NCBI GenBank assembly: GCA_050290225.1 | Contig: JBNKHG010000024.1 | Span: 43,802-107,801 of the forward strand | Direction: 5' to 3' | DNA length: 64,000 nt | From: JBNKHG01 sp050290225 | GTDB lineage: Bacteria > Pseudomonadota > Gammaproteobacteria > Pseudomonadales > Cellvibrionaceae | Shown here: in pieces, positions 28,101-36,795 of the stretch | Layout of the letters: each line of letters opens with the position of its first letter | How positions within the stretch are numbered: the stretch's first letter is position 1 | Made by a program: the position numbers and the translations under genes | Notes under the pieces: generated by a model | Databases searched by the model: none | What the model saw: only the letters and a program-made list of their open reading frames with translations | What the model was told of the DNA's origin: nothing

Positions 28101-28362
28101 GGCTGTACAGGAAGCGGTGGAAGCGCGCCTGCGGCCCATCGCCATGTCCACCATCACCACCATTTGTGGTCTGGCGCCGCTGGTGTTGATCCCGGGAGCG
28201 GGCACTGAGCTGTACCGCGGGGTCGGCGCGATTGTGATGTTTGGTATCCTCGGCGCCGCATTGGTCTCCCTGACCATGCTGCCGGCGTTAACGGTGGCTG
28301 TGCTGGAGTTGGCACATAAACCGTCGATGTTAAAGCGAAAAGCTTCGCCTGATGTCCATTAG
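25171..28362 (+). CDS. RND efflux pump, HAE1/AcrB-like
   Basis: 1063 residues from the ATG at 25171 (MFEKIIQRGTLTTV); an upstream TTG at 25153 overlaps the adaptor gene. Twelve membrane segments and two large periplasmic loops as in AcrB. In TM4, where AcrB has the proton-carrying Asp407-Asp408, this protein has Asp404-Asn405 (GMTLDNSIVV). In TM10, where AcrB has Lys940, it has Asn955 (GTVVNNPILIV). So the charge network is altered on both sides, which suggests a divergent subgroup. Substrate unknown. It forms an operon with the adaptor. Confidence 0.93.
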   Translation: MFEKIIQRGTLTTVSVLIVCLLGIVAALRIPVQMIPDLDVRAISVRTDWPGATPQDVEKEILIEQEEYLRNLPNLSRIMATAESGRAEIELEFPFGTDITQMLIRVNNALSQVPSYPENVDEPRIYANSFSSNYFMFFSIVPLPGNPRQLDMDLTLDFVEDNVKPRLSRVEGISEVRIWGGAERQVQVLIDPARLAQRGLSLTDVRSAIRNRNRDRSGGEVESGKRQYLLRTIGRFDSVESLNDLVLSRRGDAVIRLSDVARVQLDHFEKRTNASFNGAPNLGVALRRESGSNVIDIKRAMLIELEALNREVLKPAGLRMTLFSDDVRYVEESVRNVWQNLILGALLATVVMYLFLRSARTTAVGVMGIPVCIIIAFLGLLLAGRTINVISLAGIAFAIGMTLDNSIVVLESIELERRRGSSGFHAALEGVRQVWPAVFASTMTTVLVFVPVAFVEQEAGQLYSDIAIAISAAILASMLVAITVLPTAAARLRPNELRAPRQGEVPDARGLGVRIRTATLYGVRALLATRMRQVNCIVITVLASFGIIVLLTPAAEYLPEGEEPKVFAVMSAPPGYNLATMDEIGAQIQRYFLSFVGADPERYHRGEDEVPAMVYLNMQVGPDRVRIIAEPVDPADIESLLDAITRKYREYPGMRAFATRGSIITSNDGGTRSINLDIGGPDLADIYQVALAAYRRAQVVFDNPRIQSQPSSLTLAQPMVDIRPYWDRAAELGLSAEDLGFTVAALTDGGYVDEFFIDDDKVDIYLYSAVGQQAKLDNLAQLPVYTPSGAVLPLGSLVSIDETVGTSSLRRVNGRRTVTLNIIPPRSIPLETGVAQVQEQVVQYLRERGEIPLGVNVDISGAADQLDSTREALVGNYAVALLIIYLLLVAIFGHWGYPLLIMASIPLGIAGGIVGLSLLNGVGSLLPLLGFSQIVQPFDMISMLGFLILMGTVVNNPILIVHRAVANVKAQGMGAREAVQEAVEARLRPIAMSTITTICGLAPLVLIPGAGTELYRGVGAIVMFGILGAALVSLTMLPALTVAVLELAHKPSMLKRKASPDVH

Positions 28363-28478
28363 TGTGTAACGAATACGGTGGGGCAAAAAGTTCGCTTCGC
28401 GCAAGGGCGCTAGCATGTCAACAGAGATACCGCTGTAGCGATGACCTCAGGTATAAGTGATGGCAAACGTGAAGCAAC

Positions 28479-29777
28479 TTAAAAGTGGTGGGTGTAGTCG
28501 AGGTAAATCCTGTGGTCCATCTCATCCTCCTTCACCGCCTTCACCGAGCCGCTTTCATCGGAGTGGTAGTCGTGGGCGATCCAGCACAAGCTTAAACCTT
28601 TTACCGCAGCGATTTTCCAATGTACGTTCAACTCGATATACCATTCATCGGCCTCTCCCAGGGTTTTGTCCACCGTGTTTTCCGCGCCGCTACCGGATGT
28701 GACTGTCAGCAGGGTGGAGAGACCGGGAATGGCAGTGTTCCAGTCGTAGCCAACTCGCAGCTGCCAGACATTTTCGTTTTTAGCGGTTAGGTCCGGAGAG
28801 ATGGCGGCACGGGTTGGGAAGGGATTGCGGCCATGGTCGCCGGAAAAATTGTCTTCAATCCAGACGTCGCCTCTCACTGCGGTAATGGCAACGCCCAGCG
28901 TGAGGTCGTCCCTTTTCCAGTCGGCGTCGATAAAGTAGGCTTTGGCGTTGTTGTCGGGTGCCACACCCGAGACATAATCGACTTCCCCCTCTTCGGCGTT
29001 CGCAACAAACAAGTCCCCATCGTCTTGAGAAGTAAAAGCGCCACCGCTCAGAGTCAATCGGCTAGCGTCATGTTTGATCGAGTAACTGGCGCGCAATCCA
29101 AATTTTTGCAAGTAATCCTGGCTATTGAGTTGTTCCACTTCCAATACCAGGTTGCCGACTCTGTATTTCAAGCCCAGAACACGGATTGCGTCTATATCCC
29201 CTTCGTCGCTGACATCGGTTTTAAAGCCATTAAAATTGTCGTCGTGGCGGGCAGACCATTGATCGACCCAAACACCGTAGAGCTCCAGGTCATCCAGTTT
29301 CCCGTTAACGGTCACGCCGCTGTAGGAACTGGGTGCCGCCCGTGTGTCGGAGGAGGATAGCAGCAGGGTGTAGAGCCGTTGGCGTCCCAGCCTGGCGGTG
29401 ATCTTTTCGTTCAGGTTCAACTTTATAGAAGCTTGCCCGATATTTGAAAAGGCGTTGTCCATATCGCCCTGGTTATTTTGGGTGAGAATGTCATTGGTTT
29501 CGAAACCGGAGCTGGCAATTTTCTGCACGTGGTACCCGGAAATATCAAAACCGATCACATTTCCAAGCATCGCCGAGGCATAGTTCAGTTCAATACCGAG
29601 AGCGGACTGAATGTGGTCATTTTTCTCGTTCTCGTATTGACGGTCAAAGTGAATAACGCGTACTTTGCCCTTGAGATCTCCTTTTTGCCAGAAATCGTCC
29701 TCCGCCTGGGTGGCAGGGGCAACGATAACCAGTGTCATGTTAATACCCAGCGCGAGCGGGAATCTTGTCAGTTTCAT
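28479..29777 (-). CDS. OprD-like outer-membrane porin
   Basis: 432 residues from the ATG at 29777, giving a signal peptide MKLTRFPLALGINMTLVIVA ending near TQAEDD; the frame extends to 29816 without a signal-like start. After cleavage the sequence is a run of alternating amphipathic strands (KGKVRVIHFDRQYEN, NEKITARLGRQRLY and others) and ends in YLDYTHHF, with the terminal Phe typical of beta-barrels. The KGKVRVIHF start resembles OprD-family porins that take up small organic nutrients. The substrate is not known. It is convergent with the RND pump and 50 bp downstream of meaB. Confidence 0.75.
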   Translation of the reverse strand: MKLTRFPLALGINMTLVIVAPATQAEDDFWQKGDLKGKVRVIHFDRQYENEKNDHIQSALGIELNYASAMLGNVIGFDISGYHVQKIASSGFETNDILTQNNQGDMDNAFSNIGQASIKLNLNEKITARLGRQRLYTLLLSSSDTRAAPSSYSGVTVNGKLDDLELYGVWVDQWSARHDDNFNGFKTDVSDEGDIDAIRVLGLKYRVGNLVLEVEQLNSQDYLQKFGLRASYSIKHDASRLTLSGGAFTSQDDGDLFVANAEEGEVDYVSGVAPDNNAKAYFIDADWKRDDLTLGVAITAVRGDVWIEDNFSGDHGRNPFPTRAAISPDLTAKNENVWQLRVGYDWNTAIPGLSTLLTVTSGSGAENTVDKTLGEADEWYIELNVHWKIAAVKGLSLCWIAHDYHSDESGSVKAVKEDEMDHRIYLDYTHHF

Positions 29778-29827
29778 AGCAAGCTTCTGGCAGTTCCTGG
29801 CCAATTGGCGGGGCATCGAACAGCCGG

Positions 29828-30787
29828 TTACAGCAGGTCCACAATTTGTTTTGCGGCAGAATAGGGTGTGGTGTTGTTTTCCATGACCGCCTTTTCCAGC
29901 ACCGGCATCTTCCGCTGCACTTCGTGGTTTTGGCTCAGACGCAACTCCAGCATTTCATGGATCAGTTTGTTCAACCACTCCGCGTTTTGAGTGGCGCGCT
30001 TCTCGTAGAATGCCTGGTTGTCGATGGCAGCCTGTTGATAGTCGCAAATCATATCCCAGACGTCGGTGATCCGCTGTTTTTCCAGTGCGGAGCAGGTGAG
30101 TACCCTGGGTGTCCAGAAACTGCCGTGTTTGATCAGGTGAAAGGCGTTCTGGTAATGCTGCCGTGTGCGCCGTGCCAGATTGACGCTCTCGCCGTCGGCC
30201 TTGTTGATCACCAGGGCATCCGCCAACTCCATTATTCCGCGTTTGATACCCTGCAGCTCATCGCCGGCATTGGGAATCATCAGCACCAGGAAGAAGTCCA
30301 CCATGGCCGCGACTTCGTACTCGGACTGGCCGACGCCGACAGTTTCCACCAGGATGACGTCGAAGCCAGCCGCTTCGCACAGCAGCATGGTTTCACGGGT
30401 TTTTTGCGCAACGCCACCAAGGGCACCTTCTGAGGGGGAGGGGCGAATATAGGCGTTGGATTCCCGGGCCAACTGTTCCATACGGGTTTTGTCGCCGAGG
30501 ATGCTGCCACCACGCAGGGGCGAACTCGGATCGACTGCCAGCACCGCCACCCTTTTACCCAATGCCAGCAGCGCCAGGCCAAAGGCCTCAATAAAAGTGG
30601 ACTTACCGACACCGGGGATACCGCTGATACCAATGCGAATACTCTTGCCGGTGTCGGGCAACAATTGCTCCAGAATATCCTGGGCCTGGGTGCGGTGTTT
30701 GTCGAGCTTGCTTTCCACCAGGGTGATGGCTTTGGCCAGGGCGCGGCGGTTGCCCTGACGCAGCAGGTCGAGATCAATCGTGCTCAT
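29828..30787 (-). CDS. meaB: Methylmalonyl-CoA mutase-associated GTPase MeaB
   Basis: 319 residues, G3E GTPase (ArgK/MeaB family). Walker A GIPGVGKS (about 56-63), DPSSPLRGGSILGDKTRM typical of MeaB, VETVGVGQSE switch, and NKADGE base-recognition motif. It protects and reloads the B12 cofactor of methylmalonyl-CoA mutase, whose gene lies upstream on the same strand. A terminator and a tandem repeat region separate the two, so meaB may have its own promoter. Confidence 0.95.
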   Translation of the reverse strand: MSTIDLDLLRQGNRRALAKAITLVESKLDKHRTQAQDILEQLLPDTGKSIRIGISGIPGVGKSTFIEAFGLALLALGKRVAVLAVDPSSPLRGGSILGDKTRMEQLARESNAYIRPSPSEGALGGVAQKTRETMLLCEAAGFDVILVETVGVGQSEYEVAAMVDFFLVLMIPNAGDELQGIKRGIMELADALVINKADGESVNLARRTRQHYQNAFHLIKHGSFWTPRVLTCSALEKQRITDVWDMICDYQQAAIDNQAFYEKRATQNAEWLNKLIHEMLELRLSQNHEVQRKMPVLEKAVMENNTTPYSAAKQIVDLL

Positions 30788-30809
30788 GGTTATCTATCCG
30801 AAACTGTCC

Positions 30810-30912
30810 TTCTATGTCTTTCTACGAGCATGGTACAACCATATCCTTATGCGAGCATGGTCCTTCTACTGGCATGGTCTTTCTATGAGCATGGCCCTTT
30901 TACGAGCATGCT
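30810..30912. repeat. 17-bp tandem repeats upstream of meaB
   Basis: Degenerate units of the form GAGCATGGTCCTTCTAC. The core GCATG starts at 30828, 30855, 30872, 30889 and 30906, giving a 17-bp period in the last four. They lie between the meaB start and the scpA terminator, in the presumed meaB promoter or leader. Confidence 0.82.
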
Positions 30913-31003
30913 ACAAATGAGTATGTCTCTGTGTGCTCCGCTGGAGTCTGGTTTCTGGCAATGGCTAAAAGCGGCGGTAATACCTGGAGGCTTTGGCAAA
31001 ACC

Positions 31004-31030
31004 TAAAAAAAGCCCCCGAAAACGGGGGCA
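31004..31030 (-). terminator. Intrinsic terminator after scpA
   Basis: On the minus strand GCCCCCG, loop TTTT, CGGGGGC, then seven T (stem 31012-31018 with 31023-31029). Confidence 0.93.
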
Positions 31031-31083
31031 ACTCTATCACAAACAGACATTGTTTGATGCCAATAAGGCGCGCTGCGGTGAAC

Positions 31084-33240
31084 CTATTGGCGGGCCTTAT
31101 TGACTTCATCCAACACCTGACGTGCGGAGACGGGGATCTTGGTGCCTGGGCCAAAAATGCCTTTGACACCGGCCTTGTACAGGTAATCGTAATCCTGTTT
31201 CGGAATAACGCCGCCGGCGACCACGATAATGTCATCGGCGCCTTCGGCCTTGAGCGCTTCGATCAAACTGGGAACCAGGGTTTTGTGCCCCGCGGCCTGG
31301 GAAGAGACGCCCACTACGTGGACATCGTTTTCCACTGCCTGCTTGGCCACCTCTTCCGGGGTTGAGAACATGGGTGACAGGTCGATATCGAAGCCGACAT
31401 CGGCAAAGGCGGTGGCGATGACCTTGGCGCCGCGGTCGTGACCGTCCTGGCCCATCTTGCAAACCAGCATCCGCGGACGGCGACCGTGCTCGGCCTGGAA
31501 CGCCTCGATATCGGCCTTGATGGCTTGCCAGTCGGAGTCGTCCTCGTAGGGTGCGCCATAAACGCCGGAAATGGTGCGTGCCTGGGCATTGTAGCGGCCA
31601 AATTCGGATTCCATGGCGTCGGAGATTTCACCCACCGTGGCGCGCAGACGAGCGGCTTTCACGGACAGATCCAGCAGGTTGCCCTCGCCGGATCGAGCGG
31701 CGGCGGTAATGGCCTCGAGTGCGGCTTTGACCGCTGTATTGTCGCGGCTGGCCTTGATCTCTTCCAGGCGCTGGATCTGGGCACTGCGCACAGCGAGGTT
31801 ATCCACCTCAAGGATATCCAGCTCCTCCTCCTGGTCGAGGATGTATTTATTGACGCCCACGATGACATCTTCACCTCGATCGATACGAGCCTGCTTCTTG
31901 GCGGCCGACTCTTCAATGCGCAGCTTGGGCAGTCCGGCGTCAATGGCCTTGGCCATGCCGCCGTTCTCCTCGATCTCTTCGATCAGGGACCAGGCCTTGT
32001 CGGCGATCTCCCTGGTCAGGCTCTCCATCATGTAGGAGCCGCCCCAGGGGTCGACAACCTTGGTGATGCCGGTCTCTTCCTGGATGATGATCTGGGTATT
32101 GCGGGCGATGCGGGCGGAAAATTCCGTCGGCAGGGCCACGGCCTCGTCCAGGGCGTTGGTGTGCAGCGACTGGGTGCCGCCGAATACTGCCGCCATGGCC
32201 TCGATGGTGGTGCGCACCACATTGTTATAGGGGTCCTGCTCGGTCAGGGACCAGCCGGAGGTCTGGGAGTGGGTGCGCAGCATCTTGGATTTGGGATTCC
32301 TGGGATTGAACTCTTCCATAATGCGTGACCACAGCAGGCGTGCGGCGCGCATCTTGGCGATTTCCATGTAGAAGTTCATGCCGATACCCCAGAAGAAGGA
32401 CAGGCGCGGGGCAAAGGCATCCACATCAAGGCCGGCTTTGAGGGCGGTGCGCACATACTCGCGACCGTCCGAGAGGGTGTAAGCCAGCTCCAGCGCCGCG
32501 TCGGCGCCGGCTTCCTGAATGTGATAGCCGGAGATGGAGATGGAGTTGAACTTCGGCATTTCCCTGGAGGTATAGGCAATAATATCGCCGATGATTTTCA
32601 TCGACGGTTCCGGCGGGTAGATATAGGTGTTGCGCACCATAAACTCTTTCAGAATATCATTCTGAATGGTGCCGGAAAGTCTGTCCTGGGAGACGCCTTG
32701 CTCTTCGGCGGCAACGATATAGTTGGCGAGAATCGGCAATACGGCCCCGTTCATGGTCATGGAAACGGAGACCTTGTCCAGGGGAATGCCGTCGAACAGG
32801 ATTTTCATATCCTCGACGCTGTCGATGGCGACACCGGCTTTACCCACATCCCCGGTCACGCGGGGATGGTCCGAGTCATAACCGCGGTGGGTGGCAAGGT
32901 CGAAGGCAACGGACACGCCCTGGGCGCCGGCGGCCAGGTTCTTGCGATAGAAAGCGTTGGATTCTTCGGCGGTGGAGAATCCGGCATACTGGCGGATAGT
33001 CCAGGGACGGCCGGCGTACATGGTCGACTGGGGACCGCGAATAAAGGGCTCGAGGCCGGGCAGGGTATCGGCAAAGGGCAGATCTTCAGTATCCGCTTTC
33101 GTATAGAGGGGCTTGATATCGATGCCTTCCGGCGTGTGCCAGGTCAGATCTTCGGCCGTCTTGCCTTTCATCTGTTTCTCGACCAGGGTGTGCCACTGAT
33201 CGAGGCTCGGAATTTCGGGACTGTATTTGTTGTCGGACAT
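31084..33240 (-). CDS. scpA: Methylmalonyl-CoA mutase (single chain)
   Basis: 718 residues. It interconverts methylmalonyl-CoA and succinyl-CoA with adenosylcobalamin. The N-terminal TIM barrel holds the substrate (RPWTIRQYAGFSTAEESN; SQTSGWSLTEQDPYNN). The C-terminal B12 domain has DGHDRGAKV with cobalt-ligand His601, plus the later VVAGGVIP. Length matches the one-subunit ScpA/human type. It is in a minus-strand group with the epimerase and the biotin-dependent carboxylase, so the likely flux is propionyl-CoA to succinyl-CoA from odd-chain fatty acids, branched amino acids or propionate. Confidence 0.97.
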   Translation of the reverse strand: MSDNKYSPEIPSLDQWHTLVEKQMKGKTAEDLTWHTPEGIDIKPLYTKADTEDLPFADTLPGLEPFIRGPQSTMYAGRPWTIRQYAGFSTAEESNAFYRKNLAAGAQGVSVAFDLATHRGYDSDHPRVTGDVGKAGVAIDSVEDMKILFDGIPLDKVSVSMTMNGAVLPILANYIVAAEEQGVSQDRLSGTIQNDILKEFMVRNTYIYPPEPSMKIIGDIIAYTSREMPKFNSISISGYHIQEAGADAALELAYTLSDGREYVRTALKAGLDVDAFAPRLSFFWGIGMNFYMEIAKMRAARLLWSRIMEEFNPRNPKSKMLRTHSQTSGWSLTEQDPYNNVVRTTIEAMAAVFGGTQSLHTNALDEAVALPTEFSARIARNTQIIIQEETGITKVVDPWGGSYMMESLTREIADKAWSLIEEIEENGGMAKAIDAGLPKLRIEESAAKKQARIDRGEDVIVGVNKYILDQEEELDILEVDNLAVRSAQIQRLEEIKASRDNTAVKAALEAITAAARSGEGNLLDLSVKAARLRATVGEISDAMESEFGRYNAQARTISGVYGAPYEDDSDWQAIKADIEAFQAEHGRRPRMLVCKMGQDGHDRGAKVIATAFADVGFDIDLSPMFSTPEEVAKQAVENDVHVVGVSSQAAGHKTLVPSLIEALKAEGADDIIVVAGGVIPKQDYDYLYKAGVKGIFGPGTKIPVSARQVLDEVNKARQ

Positions 33241-33407
33241 GGGGCTCTTCTCTAAGCTGTGCTGTTGGCTAATGCCGGCTTCACATATTCACTATCTAAG
33301 CATATTAACCGCCTGGGCGGGATGGTGAATCTTTGTCTGCTGATGGATTATCTTGCGCTGATATGTTGACGGTCGTTTGGCTGGCCGTGGCCAGTGATCC
33401 GACTGCT

Positions 33408-33818
33408 TCAGTGTTCTTCCATGGGTTGATTCAGTTCAATCAATACCCCGTCACAGCTTTTTGGGTGGATGAAGATCACCTTGCAGTCGTGGGCACCGAT
33501 GCTCGGAACCTCCGACAGAAACTGATAGCCCTTGTCTTTCAGTCGAGCCACATCTGCCTCGATATCGTCGGAGCGAAAACACAGGTGGTGCAGGCCACCG
33601 CCTTTTTTCTCCAGATACCCGGCGATGGGGCCTTCCCCGTTGAGGGGGTGAACCAGCTCAATGCTGGTTTCCGGCAATGGGAAAAAGGCCGTGCTGGTCT
33701 TGGCCGCCTCCACATCCTCGCGGCCCTTGTACGCCAAGCCGAAGTCATCCATAAACCGCTTGATGGCTTTCTCCAGGTCGGGTACCGCGATAGCGATATG
33801 ATCCAGTGCAACGATCAT
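33408..33818 (-). CDS. mce: Methylmalonyl-CoA epimerase
   Basis: 136 residues, vicinal-oxygen-chelate fold. It converts (2S)- to (2R)-methylmalonyl-CoA between carboxylase and mutase. Metal ligands are visible as His7 (LDHIAIAV), His in GGGLHHLCF, and Glu near the end (VLIELNQP). It starts 12 bp after the biotin carboxylase stop and is followed, after a 167-bp gap without features, by scpA. Confidence 0.95.
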   Translation of the reverse strand: MIVALDHIAIAVPDLEKAIKRFMDDFGLAYKGREDVEAAKTSTAFFPLPETSIELVHPLNGEGPIAGYLEKKGGGLHHLCFRSDDIEADVARLKDKGYQFLSEVPSIGAHDCKVIFIHPKSCDGVLIELNQPMEEH

Positions 33819-33830
33819 GGTTTTTCTCCC

Positions 33831-36716
33831 TTAGGCTTGAGCCAGTTCTGCGGCTGGGGTGGTGTTTTTCGACGGCAATGAATCCAGAAACCGGTCGGTG
33901 GCGGCCAGGCGGCGTGCCTGAATCTCTTCCGGTGTTTCCTCGACCACTTTCTCGTCGGGGGTGATCTTGAACAGCGGTTGGCCTTTCTTGATGATGGTGC
34001 CGTCCTCTCCCACCAGAATTTTGTCGATCGTGCCTGAGAAGGGAGCATTCATTTTGTTGAACATTTTCATCACTTCGATGATGTAGAGCGGTTGGCCGGC
34101 GTCGAAGTGACTGCCTTCCTCGACGAACGGAGGCATACCCGGCGCTTCGCTGGCGTAGAACATGCCGCCTGTCGGGGCCAGAATCTCATCGGACTTGGCT
34201 ACCGGTGGCGGTACCAGAACCTTCGCCATGGCTTTTTGCAGGCTCTCTTCGGTCAACTTGTCGGGAATATGGATGCTCAGGTCTTCGTTGACGTTAAGCG
34301 CGAAGAAATCGGTGACGCTGGCGATAAACGGCAACAGGCTGAGGATATCCGTCCCCGCCTGGAATCCGGCGTGCGCTGACTGGGCGGCTGCCCACTGTTC
34401 GGTGTCGAAACCGGTGGGTGCGGCACCTGCGAGGGCAGCATCGATTTTGGCAAAGTCGTCGGTGCCCAGTTTGCTTTCCAGGGTATCGTAGAACGCAATG
34501 GCCCTGCAGAGGATCTCGTTGTCATGGTCCCAGATCATCTTGGCCGCCGGCTTGGCGTCACAGTAGTCCATATTCAGGAAGTGATAGGTCTCGGCCAGGA
34601 TTCGTACCGGGTTGGCCTTCCAGTGGACAGTGTCCCCCTCGATAGAGAAGTTGGATTGGTTGATACTCAACCAGCCGGCGAGGATATGGGATTCGGCCAG
34701 CAGTGTTTCCAGCGGACGTGTCAGCAGGATCTGCTTGCGCTCAAGCACATCTTTCAACGCCTGCCTGGCATCCTCATCGGCAGCGGCGTCCAGGGTGTTT
34801 TGGCACACCTGTTGATAGACATGGGCGAGATCCAGTTTGTCGGCTTCCTGTTTTAACAGGCCCACGGCCGTCAGGTAAGGCACGATAAAACGCGTGGTCG
34901 GGCGGGCATTGATATTGTTGCCCAGGAACCAGTTCACCAGGCCGTAGTGAAATTCCAGGTTGGTGGCCAGGTCTTTGCCACGCAGCTCCGTAACACGCAG
35001 CACTTCCGACATGTGCTCATAGGTTTTGGTACGGTCTTCGCCTATGGTCAACAGCAGCGCGATATTGGAATCGTAGGCGCCGGCCAGGTGATACTTCATG
35101 AACACATCGGTGTCCGGGTTGTGCATGCTGATACCCTGGTCGTCTCGGATTTCGCCTTCGATGGCGTTAGACCAGTTATCGATCACACCGCCGGCGTGAG
35201 GCTGCAGGGCCTGGTTGGTCGCGTTCATACGGGCTTCTACTGAGGCTTTGCTGCGCAGTATCCGTTTCGGCTTTGGCAGGCGAGGGCCGTGAGCGGCCAG
35301 CAGCATCATCACCTCGACCAGCGATTCAACCACAAAAGATTCGGCGTCGTTGTCCGGGTTGGTGAACTTGAGGCGATAGCAAAGCTCGGTGACGCGGTGT
35401 TCAACCTGAATCCGTGTGTTCATTTCCATAAAGTAGTGGGATTCACCGTCGACAATACACTCGAAGGTGCCCACTGAGTCGAGTTTTACCGCTTCGCCGA
35501 ACAGAGCGCCTTCGCGCTCCATGCGTTCGAGGATAATCAGGTCTTTCTTCAGTTGTCCGGCTTCAGCGCTTCTGCCGGCCTGTTCCGCAACGATGATGGC
35601 TGCCTGAAGCTCCTCTCTGGTGACGGAGACTTCCAGCAGTTTCTGCTCATGCATCTGCAGTGAACAGTCGCGACCGCCCATGGTGATACACCATTCGCCA
35701 TTGCCCACCACCTGGATTTCCTGGTGACGGGTGGTTTCGATGTTCATTTCGATCAGGACGTTTTTATTGTCACCGACACCGTTGGTTTTCAGCTCGATCA
35801 GGCACTCCAGCACCAGCGAGGGCACTTTGGCGGCAGCTTTTTCCACCCGCTCTTCGAGAGAGTCTCCTTGGTAGGCGTTGGCAGACTGGAGGATACGTTG
35901 ACCCTTGCCGCCGCCACCGGCGATGGCCTTCAGGCGGAAACGGTTGTTGGGTTTTTCGGCCAGCATACGCTTGGCTTCAACCTGCAATGCCGCACCAATA
36001 TCCGCCGCGTCGATGATGTCGATCCCGGCTTCGTAGGACGCGGACAGCAGCGCCAGGGCGCTTTCCTCGTCGTCATTGCACGCTGCAAAATCCACTTGAA
36101 GATTGTTGTCTGTGGCACATTGCGCCAGACCATCTTTGCCATATTTCGCAAACAGCGCCAGGCTGGTGGCATTGTTCACACCCGGCGTGACAGAGACTCC
36201 GGTTTCCAGGGCGGTACGCTTGGCCTGGTCTTTCATGCCCGCGGCGCGCTGGGTGAAGGAACAGGGGCCGATAAAGTTCAGGCCGGCTTGTTCCATGGCT
36301 TCAACCATTTCGGCGTCTTCGGACATAAAGCCGTAACCGGCGAAGATGGCGTTGTAGCCGTTGGACAGGGCGATATTGACGATCTGCTTGATGCGCTGGG
36401 CGCGCTCTTCCTTGTCTACACCGGTGTAGTCGGGTACCCGGTGTACGCGGGAGGGATCGGTCAGTTTGCGCAGCTCCGGTGCCAGGGCATTCTGATAGGT
36501 GATGGAGTCTTTTTCCGACAGCAGGATGCCATAGCCGTTAACGCCCATTTCGTCGAACACATCCATAGCTTCCTTGCGGATGGGTCCACGGCAAATGATC
36601 AGAGGGCGTATATGGCTGCAGTCGAAGCTGCGGATCCATTCACTGGCTGCCTTACCCAGGCGACGATCCTTGTGGATCAGGGGGTTGTTCAGGTAGTAAT
36701 CGTTGCTGATTGACAC
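33831..36716 (-). CDS. Long biotin carboxylase / biotin carrier subunit of an acyl-CoA carboxylase
   Basis: 961 residues, about 300 longer than ordinary PccA. The ATP-grasp core is present: GMKDQAKRTALETGV, the glycine loop AIAGGGGKGQRI (about 265-272), and EMNTRIQVEHRVTE near the catalytic site. Between the first two is an insert of about 80 residues, and a roughly 300-residue linker separates the carboxylase from the carrier. The carrier domain ends the protein with IEVMKMF, biotinyl-Lys884. Together with the adjacent carboxyltransferase it probably makes methylmalonyl-CoA from propionyl-CoA; the substrate is inferred from the mce-scpA-meaB neighbours. Confidence 0.88.
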   Translation of the reverse strand: MSISNDYYLNNPLIHKDRRLGKAASEWIRSFDCSHIRPLIICRGPIRKEAMDVFDEMGVNGYGILLSEKDSITYQNALAPELRKLTDPSRVHRVPDYTGVDKEERAQRIKQIVNIALSNGYNAIFAGYGFMSEDAEMVEAMEQAGLNFIGPCSFTQRAAGMKDQAKRTALETGVSVTPGVNNATSLALFAKYGKDGLAQCATDNNLQVDFAACNDDEESALALLSASYEAGIDIIDAADIGAALQVEAKRMLAEKPNNRFRLKAIAGGGGKGQRILQSANAYQGDSLEERVEKAAAKVPSLVLECLIELKTNGVGDNKNVLIEMNIETTRHQEIQVVGNGEWCITMGGRDCSLQMHEQKLLEVSVTREELQAAIIVAEQAGRSAEAGQLKKDLIILERMEREGALFGEAVKLDSVGTFECIVDGESHYFMEMNTRIQVEHRVTELCYRLKFTNPDNDAESFVVESLVEVMMLLAAHGPRLPKPKRILRSKASVEARMNATNQALQPHAGGVIDNWSNAIEGEIRDDQGISMHNPDTDVFMKYHLAGAYDSNIALLLTIGEDRTKTYEHMSEVLRVTELRGKDLATNLEFHYGLVNWFLGNNINARPTTRFIVPYLTAVGLLKQEADKLDLAHVYQQVCQNTLDAAADEDARQALKDVLERKQILLTRPLETLLAESHILAGWLSINQSNFSIEGDTVHWKANPVRILAETYHFLNMDYCDAKPAAKMIWDHDNEILCRAIAFYDTLESKLGTDDFAKIDAALAGAAPTGFDTEQWAAAQSAHAGFQAGTDILSLLPFIASVTDFFALNVNEDLSIHIPDKLTEESLQKAMAKVLVPPPVAKSDEILAPTGGMFYASEAPGMPPFVEEGSHFDAGQPLYIIEVMKMFNKMNAPFSGTIDKILVGEDGTIIKKGQPLFKITPDEKVVEETPEEIQARRLAATDRFLDSLPSKNTTPAAELAQA

Positions 36717-36795
36717 GGCTTCAGTCTCTTTATTGATTCGGTTTGCGATGCGTTGGTTGCAAAAATGGTTGTTTTAAACGGACTCCTGACACCGC

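Noticed and set aside
31438..36713. Long plus-strand frames opposite scpA and the biotin carboxylase
   Set aside because: All lie antisense to well-conserved enzymes and show no motif or ribosome binding site.
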